A stretch of 41,229 bases of DNA from JAHEJX01 sp041605955 (GTDB lineage: Bacteria > Actinomycetota > Acidimicrobiia > Spongiisociales > UBA5794): assembly GCA_041605955.1 (NCBI GenBank), contig JBFIXI010000034.1:1-41229 (forward strand). The letters are read 5' to 3'. The notes beneath the pieces are model-generated. The model did no database searches. It was not told the DNA's origin and saw only the letters and a program-made list of their open reading frames with translations. A program made the translations under genes and the position numbers. This document shows positions 1 to 8,300 of this stretch, in pieces. The first letter of the stretch is position 1. Every line of letters starts with the position of its first letter.

Positions 1-44
1 CTGCCAGTGGCAGCGCCGCTCCTAGTCGTTAGTGGAGGTCCCGC

Positions 45-1301
45 CTACGGACGGTACTCGAAGACCACGTTGGCCTTGGCGGCCTCGATGTCGTCCGGGG
101 ACTCGTTGAGGATGATCGTGATGATCTTCCCGCCGCAGTCTCCGAAGTCGTCGCAATCGATTGGGCCAATGATGCCGTCCAGTGTCATCTCATTGAGCGC
201 ATCCCGGATGCCCTGTCTGTCGATGTAGAGAGTGCCGTCGATGTCGACCGACACGTCCTCGATCGCCTTCAAGAGCATCGTCGCCGCGTCATACGAGTGC
301 GCCCAGAACGCCGCTGATGGTGGCTCACCGTAGGTTGCGCTGTAGGCCTCTAAGAACTCGGCGCCGGTGACACCGGTGATCGAGTTCTCGTTCGCCTCGA
401 CCCGGGTGTCGGGACCAGAGTGGTACCAACCCCTAGCTTCCGGGATCTCCAGGAAGTTGTCGACCAGAGAGGCGTCGGCGCCGATCAGGGTGATGTTCTC
501 CAAACCGGCAACACCGCTGATCTGCTGGGCGATGAAGTTGATCTCGGGCGGGAACGCCGGAGTGAACAACATGTCAGGTCCGCCAGCTGCGATGGAGGTC
601 AGCACGGGGACCATGTCCGTGTCACCCTTGTTGATAGCCGTGAACGTCGACACGGTGCCACCCAGCTCCTCGAACGCGGCCTGGAAAGCCGAGCTCAGAC
701 CGAACGTGTACAGGTCGCCGTCGTGGATAACACCGGCGTTGCGCAAGCCCAACTCGTTGAAGGCGTAGTTGGCCACGGCCTGGCCCTGAGCCAGGTCGTT
801 GTGCGCCGTTCGGTAGTAGCCGGGTGAGTAGTCGGTTGCCTGAGTTCCTGCCAGGTCTGACGTGAGAGCCGGGGATGTGTTGGACCCCGAGATCATCACG
901 AGACCGGCGCTCGAGATCAGGGGCATGGCCCCGCCTGCGGCGCCGGAACACGAGGTGCCGATGACTCCGATGATCTGCGGATCGGCCACTATCTGCTGGG
1001 CCCCCGCCTGGCCGCCGTCTGCCGAGCAGAGGTCGTCGAGACCGGTGCCCATCGAGACTGGATGGCCTTTGATGTCGCCGTAGTCGCGTATCGCCAGCTC
1101 GACGCCCCGCTGGTTGGGGATGCCGAGGAAGGCGACGTCGCCGGTGATGGCGTTGAACGAACGGATTTGGATTGCCTCCCCGTCTTCAACGACTACTTGT
1201 CCCAAAGGTCCTGCTTCGGGGGGCTCGGTGTCACTACCGCAGGCTGCGGCAATGAGGGCGAGCGCGCCCAGCAGGATCAGGAAGCGAAGCTTTCCCTTCA
1301 T
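45..1301 (-). CDS. ABC transporter substrate-binding lipoprotein, branched-chain amino acid (LivJ/LivK-like) family
   Basis: The 418-residue protein begins with a lipoprotein signal peptide: basic MKGKLR, a hydrophobic core, then a lipobox ending AAAC with the lipidated Cys at about residue 21, followed by an acidic GSD linker. The rest is a type I periplasmic-binding fold of the Leu/Ile/Val family, with features such as FNAITGDVAFLG, a GVIGTSCSG segment and a late SYDAATMLLKAI helix. It would sit outside the membrane and deliver a small solute, likely an amino acid or amide, to an ABC permease. The ATG at 1301 was chosen because AAGGAG lies 8 bases upstream and it directly precedes the signal peptide; a longer open frame upstream adds only a non-signal extension. 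No permease or ATPase gene is in the window, and partners could lie beyond the left edge. The substrate is unknown. A short hairpin at 1-13 follows the gene. Confidence 0.9.
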   Translation of the reverse strand: MKGKLRFLILLGALALIAAACGSDTEPPEAGPLGQVVVEDGEAIQIRSFNAITGDVAFLGIPNQRGVELAIRDYGDIKGHPVSMGTGLDDLCSADGGQAGAQQIVADPQIIGVIGTSCSGAAGGAMPLISSAGLVMISGSNTSPALTSDLAGTQATDYSPGYYRTAHNDLAQGQAVANYAFNELGLRNAGVIHDGDLYTFGLSSAFQAAFEELGGTVSTFTAINKGDTDMVPVLTSIAAGGPDMLFTPAFPPEINFIAQQISGVAGLENITLIGADASLVDNFLEIPEARGWYHSGPDTRVEANENSITGVTGAEFLEAYSATYGEPPSAAFWAHSYDAATMLLKAIEDVSVDIDGTLYIDRQGIRDALNEMTLDGIIGPIDCDDFGDCGGKIITIILNESPDDIEAAKANVVFEYRP

Positions 1302-1412
1302 ATGGATATTGCTCCTTATGTAGCTGGAGGGTTCGGAACCTATGCCCTGCTGGCTCCGAGCCGGCATCGAGTGTACCGGTGCTCGGTCGTAGTGCGCATC
1401 TCGGCGCGCCGC

Positions 1413-2726
1413 TCAGTCCGCCTGGTACTGGGCGAAGCGGAACGCCTCGGGGGCGGGAATCCGAGCGGAGATGCGACTGCCGCCCGCCTCGTCGACCCGT
1501 TTGATGACCTCTCCCGATCGATAGATCCGATCCACGACATCTCCGGCGGAGTACGGCACGAGCAATTCGATCTCGACGCTGCCCTTGCTCAGCTCGGCGG
1601 CCACCGCCTCCAGGAGTTGCGTGATCCCGGCGCCGGTCTCCGCCGAAACCGCAACCGCCCCCTCGTTCAACTCGAGGAGCCGGGCAACGGCAGCTTCGGA
1701 TGCGATGTCGATCTTGTTGAGGGCGACCAACTCCGGCACGTCACCCGCCCCGATCTCGCGTAGCACGGTGCGCACGGCATCGGCCTGGGCATCCGGATCG
1801 GCTTCCCCAGCGTCGACGACGTGGAGCAGCAGGTCGGCGTCCTTCACCTCCTCCAATGTGGCATGGAAGGATTCGACGAGTTGGTGTGGCAGGCGCCTCA
1901 CAAAGCCAACGGTGTCGGAAGCCAGTGCGTCGACCCCTCCGGGCAGCTCCAGCTTGCGAACCGTCGAATCGACAGTGGCGAACAATCGGTCCTCCACGAG
2001 CACATCGGCCGCGGTCAGCCGGTTGAACAGTGTCGACTTGCCGGCGTTCGTGTAGCCGACCAAGGCGACGAGCGGCAATCCCTGCCGACGTCGCTGCTTG
2101 CTCTGCGTCTGACGCGAGCCGGCGAGATCCGAGAGCTGGCGCTCGATCTTGCGAACTCGGTCGAGAATCCGGCGACGGTCCGTCTCGAGCTGGGTCTCTC
2201 CCGGTCCGCGGGTGCCGATACCGCCGCCGAGTCGGCTCAACTCCACACCCTTGCCGCGCAGCCGCGGCAGCCGGTAGCGGTGCTGGGCCAGCTCGACCTG
2301 CAGCATGCCCTCTTTGCTGGTGGCGTGTTGAGCGAAGATATCGAGGATCAGCGCGGTACGGTCGACCACGTCGACGTGGAACTTCTTGTTCAGGTTGCGC
2401 TGTTGGGCCGGCGACAGCTCGTTGTCGAATACCACCACGTCGATGTCGAGCGCAGCCACGTCGGAGGCGATCTCGCTCGCCTTGCCCTTGCCGATGAACA
2501 AGGCAGGGTCGGGCGAATCCCGGCGAACCAGGACAGAGTGCACCGGCTCGGACCCGGCGGTATCCGTGAGGCGCTCCAGCTCCAGCAGACTGGCCTCGCC
2601 GCTTTCGACTGTGTCGCGCTTGGTCACTACGCCGACGAGCAGTGCCTTTTGCCGCTCGACTTCGAGATCGGTGACGGTGGCGGTCAACCGACGACGCTGA
2701 CGGCCTTGGCGCGGTTCTTGGGTCAT
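1413..2726 (-). CDS. hflX: GTPase HflX (ribosome-splitting/rescue GTPase)
   Basis: The 437-residue protein has the HflX layout: an N-terminal nucleotide-binding-like domain (about 25-200) with the signature GGGIGTRGPGETQLETDRR at about 168-186, then a TRAFAC-class GTPase domain. G1 is GYTNAGKS (about 224-231), G3 is DTVGF (about 271-275) and G4 is NKID (about 340). HflX binds the 50S subunit and splits stalled or hibernating ribosomes, especially under stress. Length and motif order are normal. The ATG at 2726 has no strong Shine-Dalgarno; a TAGCAT box lies just upstream, so a nearly leaderless message is possible. It is transcribed away from the SDR/TetR pair and lies 111 bases upstream of the binding-protein gene, which probably has its own promoter. 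Confidence 0.95.
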   Translation of the reverse strand: MTQEPRQGRQRRRLTATVTDLEVERQKALLVGVVTKRDTVESGEASLLELERLTDTAGSEPVHSVLVRRDSPDPALFIGKGKASEIASDVAALDIDVVVFDNELSPAQQRNLNKKFHVDVVDRTALILDIFAQHATSKEGMLQVELAQHRYRLPRLRGKGVELSRLGGGIGTRGPGETQLETDRRRILDRVRKIERQLSDLAGSRQTQSKQRRRQGLPLVALVGYTNAGKSTLFNRLTAADVLVEDRLFATVDSTVRKLELPGGVDALASDTVGFVRRLPHQLVESFHATLEEVKDADLLLHVVDAGEADPDAQADAVRTVLREIGAGDVPELVALNKIDIASEAAVARLLELNEGAVAVSAETGAGITQLLEAVAAELSKGSVEIELLVPYSAGDVVDRIYRSGEVIKRVDEAGGSRISARIPAPEAFRFAQYQAD

Positions 2727-2806
2727 CTGGGCCGAATGCTATCTGCAAACCGGCGTTCCGGCGCCACCAGCGCGCTGCCCGGGGCCGGCAACCTGACATT
2801 TGCTGC

Positions 2807-2820
2807 TGAACGATCACTCA
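2807..2820. promoter_or_regulatory. Putative TetR operator O1 upstream of the SDR gene
   Basis: TGAACGATCACTCA is an imperfect palindrome centred on GATC and nearly identical to the second site at 2828-2841. The centres are 21 bp apart, two helical turns. It lies in the spacer of a possible promoter (TTGCTG 2800-2805, CATCAT 2823-2828). The TetR-family gene at 3798 is the obvious candidate binder; that assignment is inference. Confidence 0.6.
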
Positions 2821-2827
2821 TTCATCA

Positions 2828-2841
2828 TGAACGATCATTCA
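2828..2841. promoter_or_regulatory. Putative TetR operator O2 upstream of the SDR gene
   Basis: TGAACGATCATTCA is a near-perfect palindrome; with its flanks (2827-2842) it reads ATGAA, C/T, GATC, A/G, TTCAT. It lies between the probable -10 region and the ribosome binding site of the SDR gene, a position where a bound repressor would block transcription. It forms a tandem pair with the site at 2807-2820. Confidence 0.65.
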
Positions 2842-2859
2842 TTGGCAGAGGAGAACCGC

Positions 2860-3801
2860 ATGGGTTGGACCGCAAGAGACATTCCCGACCAGAGTGGCAA
2901 GGTAACGATCGTCACCGGCGGCAACGGCGGGCTCGGGCTGGAGACGGCCCGGGAGATGGCACGTAAGGGAGCCCAGGTAGTCATCGCCGCCCGCAACCTC
3001 GACAAGGCCGCCACAGCCGCAGCCGACATCAAGGCCGAGCTTCCCAACGCCTCCGTCGGGGTGCGCCCTCTGGACCTGGCCAGTAAGGCGTCCATCAAGG
3101 AGTTCGCCGATGGGATCATCGCCGACTTAACGGTCGTCGACGTCCTGTTCAACAACGCGGGCGTCATGGCGCTCCCCGAGCGGCAGACCGCAGACGGCTT
3201 CGAGATGCAGTTCGGCACCAATCACCTCGGTCATTTCTATCTCACATATCTGCTGATGCCGCGGCTACTCGAGGCCGAGGCCGCCCGGGTCGTGAATACG
3301 ACGTCGACAGCACGCTTTGCTGCGGGCAAGTACGACCTGACCAACGCCCACTCGAAGGGCAACTACGACCCGTGGGAGGCGTACGGAATCTCGAAACGGG
3401 CCAATCTTCACTTCTCCGTCGAGCTGAACAACCGCTTGGAGGCTGCCGGCTCCACGGTGACGGCGTATGCCGCGGACCCCGGATTCTCCGCCACCGATTT
3501 GCAGGCGACGAGCGCCCGGGAGTCGGGTGGCAGCCGCCAGCAGTTTTTCGAGCGGTGGGTGCCCCGAGTGGGGCAATCACCGGCGCGCGGTGCCCTCCCT
3601 CAGCTGCAAGCGGGAACCGACCCTGCTGCCAGCGGTGGATGGCTCTACCGGCCGCAATGGATCATTCGGGGCGACTCGGTACGGGGCCGGATCGGAGCCA
3701 GGCTCCGCAAGCCGCAGGACCTCCGCGAGCTGTGGGAGGTGTCGGAGAAGGATCTCGGAATCGACTTCGACGTCGCCGCCATTGTGGCCGCGAGCAAGTG
3801 A
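2860..3801 (+). CDS. Short-chain dehydrogenase/reductase (retinol-dehydrogenase-like SDR)
   Basis: The 313-residue classical-type SDR has a Rossmann nucleotide-binding motif TGGNGGLG about 20 residues in, NNAGVM, a catalytic Tyr/Lys pair in YGISKRANL, and Ser/Thr before it in NTTSTA. The length and the N-terminus MGWTARDIPDQSGK resemble retinol-dehydrogenase/WW-oxidoreductase-like SDRs common in actinobacteria, which act on hydrophobic alcohols or ketones with NADP(H). The substrate is unknown. The ATG at 2860 follows GAGGAG with good spacing, although the frame stays open upstream through the two operators. Its TGA overlaps the GTG of the following TetR gene, so the two are cotranscribed and probably translationally coupled. 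The tandem operators ahead of it suggest induction by a ligand of that TetR protein. Confidence 0.9.
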   Translation: MGWTARDIPDQSGKVTIVTGGNGGLGLETAREMARKGAQVVIAARNLDKAATAAADIKAELPNASVGVRPLDLASKASIKEFADGIIADLTVVDVLFNNAGVMALPERQTADGFEMQFGTNHLGHFYLTYLLMPRLLEAEAARVVNTTSTARFAAGKYDLTNAHSKGNYDPWEAYGISKRANLHFSVELNNRLEAAGSTVTAYAADPGFSATDLQATSARESGGSRQQFFERWVPRVGQSPARGALPQLQAGTDPAASGGWLYRPQWIIRGDSVRGRIGARLRKPQDLRELWEVSEKDLGIDFDVAAIVAASK

Positions 3802-4370
3802 GCCAGACCACGGCCAATGTCGACCGAGCGGCGCTGGTGCGGCGGGCTCTGGTCGAGCTGGTCGCGACACGCGGCTTTCGCGGTGCCTCGATGGCTGCGG
3901 TCGCCGAACGCGCCGGGGTCGCCACCGGTACGGCCTACGTTCACTACCGCTCGAAGGACGACCTCGTGCTGGAAGCCTATGCCGAGCTGAAAGGTGACCT
4001 GGGAAAGGCAGCCCTCGATAGCGTTGACCCGATCACCAGTCCGGCGCAACGATTCAGGGACCTCTGGATAGCCGTCCACCGCCATCTCGCCAATGATCCG
4101 GCGCGGGCCCGCTTCCTGGTTCAAGTCGAATCCTCCCCCTATGCGACACGAGCTCACGAGGCTGCACTGTCGGCGGATGAGCTGCTGACTTCACCGGAGC
4201 TTCAGGAGGTCATCGCGGCGCTGATCCCACTGCCGACGCCGGTGCTGTGGGACCTTGGCGTCGGGCCGGCGGTCAGGCTGGCCGCGGGCGCTCACGCGGC
4301 GCTCGACACCGACCAGCTCGAGCTGGTGGCGGCGGCTTGTTGGCGGGCCGTCACCGGTGGACGAATCTGA
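3798..4370 (+). CDS. TetR/AcrR-family transcriptional regulator
   Basis: The 190-residue protein has an N-terminal TetR helix-turn-helix (about residues 8-55), including ALVELVATRGFRGASMAAVAERAGVATGT split around the turn and YVHYRSKDDLVLEAY, followed by a divergent all-helical ligand-binding domain. The start is the GTG at 3798, which shares GTGA with the stop of the SDR gene; it has no good ribosome binding site of its own, so translation is likely coupled. It probably represses the SDR-TetR operon through the two GATC-centred palindromes at 2807-2841, a usual arrangement for TetR autoregulation. The ligand is unknown. Confidence 0.9.
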   Translation: MSQTTANVDRAALVRRALVELVATRGFRGASMAAVAERAGVATGTAYVHYRSKDDLVLEAYAELKGDLGKAALDSVDPITSPAQRFRDLWIAVHRHLANDPARARFLVQVESSPYATRAHEAALSADELLTSPELQEVIAALIPLPTPVLWDLGVGPAVRLAAGAHAALDTDQLELVAAACWRAVTGGRI

Positions 4371-4394
4371 CAGCCCGCCCGCCCTGGAGCCGTG

Positions 4395-5732
4395 CTAGAG
4401 GATGTCCATCACGTCGCGAGTAGGTGCCTCGGCTTGAGCGGCGTCGGCCACCCGATGCTCATGAGCCACCGGGACCAACACGGCCGACACATACATCACC
4501 TGAATCACGAGGGCGGCGATGCCGGCCAGCGTCAAGCCGAACTCGATCGGCAATACGGGCACCACCGGGATGAGCGCACCGATCACCCATGCGATTTGAA
4601 AAAACGTCTCTGAGTTGGTGAAAGCCCTTCCCCGAGCCTGGATCGGCATGCTCGCCTGCAGCAGGCCGTCGAACCCGAACTTGGCCGTGCCCCAGGCGAG
4701 GCCCGCTGCCAACGCCAAGAACGATGCGGCCGCCAGCCCGAACACTTGAGCGGCGATGAACGCCGCGCCGGCCTCGACGGCCAGCCCGGCGACGACCATC
4801 GGTTCTTCGCTCATGTGGCGGTCGAGCACCGGCGTCACGAATGCGGCTACGAAGTAGCCGAGGCCGGCAGCGGCCAGCAGCGTGCTGAACTCGGCGGCGG
4901 CCGCCTCGGTGTCCTTGAAAGCGAACGCCACCAACAGCAGCAGGAAACCGTTGAGAAACCGCACGGCCGCGGTCGCGAATCGTGCCAGCCGCACACTGCG
5001 CGGTGGCGCCATTCGCATGGCAGCAACTCTCGGCAACACCTCCGTATCGACCGGGTCGCCCAACTCGAGTGCCGGCAAGTTGCGGGCCGCCGCCGCCGAC
5101 AGCAGGAAGATCACGGCAGCCAACAGCAAGGTGAGCCAGCTCCCCACCAACCACTGCGTCAGGCCGGCGATAACGGCGGCGCCCGCACTGGCCACCACTC
5201 CGGCCCGGGCCAAGTTGGCGTTACCGGCTATCAGCTCGCTCGGGCCATCGAGCACCACGGGGAGCACGCTCGACTTGGCGATGCCGTGGAAGCGGCTCAG
5301 CACCAGGAGGGCAAAAGCCAGGGGGAACAAGAGAAACGAGTCCAACCACAGAGCCATCACGACGGCAATGCCGATGCGAAGCAGCGAACTGAGGATCAAC
5401 CCTCCCCTATAGGCAGCAGGAAACCGCTCGAAGAAGCGGCCCAGGAATGGCCCGATCACGGCAAACGGCGCCAGGGTGATGACGAGGTAGAGCGCGACGT
5501 TGGAGCGGGCATCGGAGCTCGGCACCGCGAAGAACAGAGTCCCGGCGAGGGCAATGGCGACGACCGTGTCGCCGGCCACCGACCCGGCGTGGGATTCAGC
5601 GAGACGCCGAAACCCTACGCCGCGGCCTTGGAACATCAACCGGACCCGCTCCCCCGCCCGCCGGCCCCCCAGCTTCAGAGAGCTCCAGGCGCGGGACGAC
5701 TGGCTGGGGCTACTGGTGGGTGGTCCCGACAT
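4395..5732 (-). CDS. MFS transporter, 12 transmembrane segments
   Basis: This is a hydrophobic membrane protein of about 445 residues with roughly twelve helices. A charged N-terminal tail of about 45 residues is followed by AGDTVVAIALAGTLFFAVP (first helix), and the C-terminus is short and hydrophilic. The pattern, with two six-helix halves, fits the major facilitator superfamily, most like uncharacterised actinobacterial members. No substrate can be deduced. The ATG at 5732 was taken as start; a second ATG at 5636, just before the first helix, is an alternative, and neither has a strong ribosome binding site. The gene converges on the TetR gene with only 24 bases between stops, and is divergent from gpsA. 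Confidence 0.8.
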   Translation of the reverse strand: MSGPPTSSPSQSSRAWSSLKLGGRRAGERVRLMFQGRGVGFRRLAESHAGSVAGDTVVAIALAGTLFFAVPSSDARSNVALYLVITLAPFAVIGPFLGRFFERFPAAYRGGLILSSLLRIGIAVVMALWLDSFLLFPLAFALLVLSRFHGIAKSSVLPVVLDGPSELIAGNANLARAGVVASAGAAVIAGLTQWLVGSWLTLLLAAVIFLLSAAAARNLPALELGDPVDTEVLPRVAAMRMAPPRSVRLARFATAAVRFLNGFLLLLVAFAFKDTEAAAAEFSTLLAAAGLGYFVAAFVTPVLDRHMSEEPMVVAGLAVEAGAAFIAAQVFGLAAASFLALAAGLAWGTAKFGFDGLLQASMPIQARGRAFTNSETFFQIAWVIGALIPVVPVLPIEFGLTLAGIAALVIQVMYVSAVLVPVAHEHRVADAAQAEAPTRDVMDIL

Positions 5733-5823
5733 GGCGTCCCAGTGTACGGCGACCGCGACTCGGGGCGGTGCAGGCGGATATCTCGTAGCCTGCTCGGGTG
5801 GAGTCCGCACTGGTGAGGATGAG

Positions 5824-6828
5824 ATGAAGGTTGCCGTGGTTGGAGCGGGCTCGTGGGGCACCGCCGTCGCCGGTCTGGTGATAGCCGACCGGGTTCAGCT
5901 CTGGGCGCGCCGTGCCGAGGTTGCCGCGGCCATAAACACGAGGCACCACAACCCGGACTACCTGACCGACTATGAGCTGCCACACCACATAACCGCCACC
6001 GCCGATTTGGCCGAGGCGGTGAGCGACGCCCACCTACTGATTTGGGCGGTGCCGTCGCACGGTTACCGCGCAGTGATGGAGCAGGTCGCCGAGTTGATCG
6101 ATGCCTCGACCCCGGTCGTGAGCCTCTCCAAAGGCGTCGAATCGGACAGCCTCATGCGGATGACTGAAGTCACGGCGGACGTGCTGGCCGGCCACGACCC
6201 GGCACGTATCGGGGTGCTGACAGGACCAAACCTCGCTGCAGAGATCGCTGCTGGCCAACCGGCGGCGGCGGTCGTAGCGTTCAGCGACGCCGCCGTCGCC
6301 CAGCAGGTGCAGGCGGCATTTCACGGCCCTCGCTTTCGGGTCTATACGAATACCGACGTCATCGGCGCCGAAGCGGCGGGCGCTCTCAAGAACGTGATGG
6401 CGATCGGAGCCGGAATCGCCCAGGGCATGGGGTTCGGCATGAACACGATGGCAACGTACATCACGCGCGCCCTCTTCGAGCTGACTCGGCTCGGCTCGGC
6501 GCTGGGGGGCCGCCCGCTCACCTTCGCCGGCTTGGCCGGCATGGGTGACCTCATCGCCACGTGTATGAGTGCACAGAGTCGTAACCATCGAGTCGGATTC
6601 GGCATCGGCCAGGGCAAACGGCTCGACGACATCATCACCGAGATGAACATGGTCGCTGAGGGAGTCAAGTCGACCCGCGGGGTGCTGGCGCTGGGCGCCC
6701 GGGAGGGTGTGGAGATGCCCATCGCCGAGCAGGTGGGAAGGGTGCTCTACGAAGGAGCCACCGCTCCAGAGGTGCTGGAGAACTTGATGGGGCGGGCGCC
6801 GGGATCGGAGACCCGCGGCCTCGCTTAG
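5824..6828 (+). CDS. gpsA: Glycerol-3-phosphate dehydrogenase [NAD(P)+]
   Basis: The 334-residue enzyme interconverts dihydroxyacetone phosphate and sn-glycerol 3-phosphate, supplying the phospholipid backbone. It starts MKVAVVGAGSWGTA, the N-terminal Rossmann glycine motif. It contains the catalytic-lysine segment LSKGVE, TGPNLAAEIA, and AGALKNVMAIGAGIAQG and GLAGMGDLIATC of the C-terminal substrate domain. Length is normal. The ATG at 5824 follows GTGAGGATGAG, a usable ribosome binding site; the frame is open further upstream but that stretch is antisense to the MFS gene. The gene converges with the HAD gene, the two ends overlapping by four bases. Confidence 0.96.
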   Translation: MKVAVVGAGSWGTAVAGLVIADRVQLWARRAEVAAAINTRHHNPDYLTDYELPHHITATADLAEAVSDAHLLIWAVPSHGYRAVMEQVAELIDASTPVVSLSKGVESDSLMRMTEVTADVLAGHDPARIGVLTGPNLAAEIAAGQPAAAVVAFSDAAVAQQVQAAFHGPRFRVYTNTDVIGAEAAGALKNVMAIGAGIAQGMGFGMNTMATYITRALFELTRLGSALGGRPLTFAGLAGMGDLIATCMSAQSRNHRVGFGIGQGKRLDDIITEMNMVAEGVKSTRGVLALGAREGVEMPIAEQVGRVLYEGATAPEVLENLMGRAPGSETRGLA

Positions 6829-7643
6829 ACGCCGTCCCGCCGCCTCGCCCGTCCGGCGACGACCGCTTCGATCATCTCGGCCGCCCCGTCCAAGTGAGAC
6901 GGCTTGGCGACGTAATCGGCGACGTCCTTGATGGCCGCAACGCCGTTCTCCATTGCCACGGCAACCCCGGCCCATGCCAGCAACGGCGCATCGTTCATTT
7001 GGTCGCCCATGGCGAGGACCTCGTGCCGCCAGATGCCGAGACTGGCCGCAACCGCGGCCACCGTGCGGCCCTTGTCGACGCCGGCGGCGGTCACCTCGAC
7101 GAACCGCGCCCCCGACGTCGCGCCGTTCAGCGATGCTGGCAGGTGGGGAGCAATCAACTGCTGCAGCTCCTGTTGCTCAGCTTCGGGATGAACGATGAAC
7201 ACCTTCAAGGCACTGACGACACCGGACAGCTCCTGAGGCCCTCCGATAGCTGACAGGTCCGCTTGGCCGGCTCCAGCAGGGGGTCCGAATCCTGGCTCGA
7301 ACCCGAATCCTCCGTCGGTCTCCCATCCAAAGCGCAATTGCGGTACTCGTTCCCGCAAGTGAGCGACGAGGTGCCGCACTGCCTTCCCATTAAGCGGCTT
7401 CGTCTCGGTGACCACGTTGCGTCGCAAGTCGTAGACAAGCGCCCCGTTCGAGCACACCATCGTGCGGAGCTGAGGAGCGGGGCGCAATCGGTGGGCGGCG
7501 GTGCGGTGACTGCGCCCGGTCGCCGCGATCACGCGAATCCCGGCAGCATCGGCGGCGGCGATGGCCGCGACCGTGCGCCGACTCAACTGGCCATCTCGTC
7601 CGAGCAGGGTGCCATCGAGATCGGTCGCGATCAGCCGAATCAC
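6825..7643 (-). CDS. Cof-type HAD-IIB family phosphatase
   Basis: The 272-residue protein shows all HAD motifs: motif I DLDGT near the N-terminus, motif II in the ATGRS segment, a Lys in VDKGRT, and motifs III/IV in AMGDQMNDAPLL. A large C2 cap lies between. Cof-type HAD enzymes dephosphorylate sugar phosphates, flavin precursors or cofactors such as PLP; the substrate cannot be read from sequence. The GTG at 7643 overlaps the stop of tag by four bases (GTGA), so the pair forms an operon and this start is coupled. A longer open frame would run into tag and is rejected. A functional link to tag is not evident. Confidence 0.88.
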   Translation of the reverse strand: MIRLIATDLDGTLLGRDGQLSRRTVAAIAAADAAGIRVIAATGRSHRTAAHRLRPAPQLRTMVCSNGALVYDLRRNVVTETKPLNGKAVRHLVAHLRERVPQLRFGWETDGGFGFEPGFGPPAGAGQADLSAIGGPQELSGVVSALKVFIVHPEAEQQELQQLIAPHLPASLNGATSGARFVEVTAAGVDKGRTVAAVAASLGIWRHEVLAMGDQMNDAPLLAWAGVAVAMENGVAAIKDVADYVAKPSHLDGAAEMIEAVVAGRARRRDGV

Positions 7644-8236
7644 GGGCGAACGAAACTCTGTCTCGCCGCCGCAACACGTTGCCGGGCATCGCAGCCGGCG
7701 AGATGGTCGTTGACCAATCCCATTGCTTGCATGAAGGCATAGGCGGTGGTCGGACCCACGAAACGAAACCCGCGTCGCTTCAGCTCCTTGGCCAAGGCGG
7801 TCGACTCGGGGGTAGTCGCCGGTAGCTCGTCGGGCTTGCGCTCGTCCGGCTCGAAGCGCCAAACCAGCTTGCCGAGGCTTCCCAATTCAGCGGCCACTTC
7901 AAGGGCCCGCCGGGCATTGTTGATGGTGGCCTCGATCTTCCCGCGATGGCGAATGATCGATTCGTCCCGCAACAGCCGTGCCACGTCTAGGTCGCCCATG
8001 TCCGCCACCCGCTCGTAGTCGAAGCCGTGAAAGGCCCGCCGGAAGGCTGCCCGCTTCCGCAGGATGGTGAGCCAGCTGAGACCCGATTGGAAGCCTTCCA
8101 AGCACAACTTCTCGAACAGCTTGAAGTCGTCGGCTACGGGCATCCCCCACTCTTGATCGTGATAGACCCGGTAGTCAGGGCTGGAGGCCCCCCACCAGCA
8201 GCGGGCAATTCCGTCGTCGTCAACGACCACCTGCAT
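7640..8236 (-). CDS. tag: DNA-3-methyladenine glycosylase I (Tag)
   Basis: The 198-residue protein matches the Tag family from end to end. CWWGASSPDYRVYHDQEWG near the N-terminus carries the catalytic-site Glu region and the first zinc ligands (Cys and His), followed by FEKLCLEGFQSGLSW. The C-terminal NDHLAGC supplies the second His/Cys pair of the zinc snap. Tag removes 3-methyladenine from alkylated DNA in base-excision repair. The ATG at 8236 begins just before the conserved block; no strong ribosome binding site is visible. It is divergent from glgB, whose transcript starts about 65 bases away, and is followed by the coupled HAD phosphatase gene. Confidence 0.93.
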   Translation of the reverse strand: MQVVVDDDGIARCWWGASSPDYRVYHDQEWGMPVADDFKLFEKLCLEGFQSGLSWLTILRKRAAFRRAFHGFDYERVADMGDLDVARLLRDESIIRHRGKIEATINNARRALEVAAELGSLGKLVWRFEPDERKPDELPATTPESTALAKELKRRGFRFVGPTTAYAFMQAMGLVNDHLAGCDARQRVAAARQSFVRP

Positions 8237-8265
8237 GGTACGGAGCCTAGGCGGAGAGCTCAGGA

Positions 8266-8294
8266 TTGGATGCAGCGGTGACGTGCGCCACAAT
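8266..8294 (+). promoter_or_regulatory. Possible promoter for a leaderless glgB transcript
   Basis: TTGGAT (8266-8271) is followed after 17 bases by CACAAT (8289-8294). Transcription would start near 8301, exactly at a GTG in frame with glgB. Both boxes match consensus only partly, so this is tentative, but it would explain why no Shine-Dalgarno is seen at any candidate start. Confidence 0.3.
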
Positions 8295-8300
8295 GTGTGC

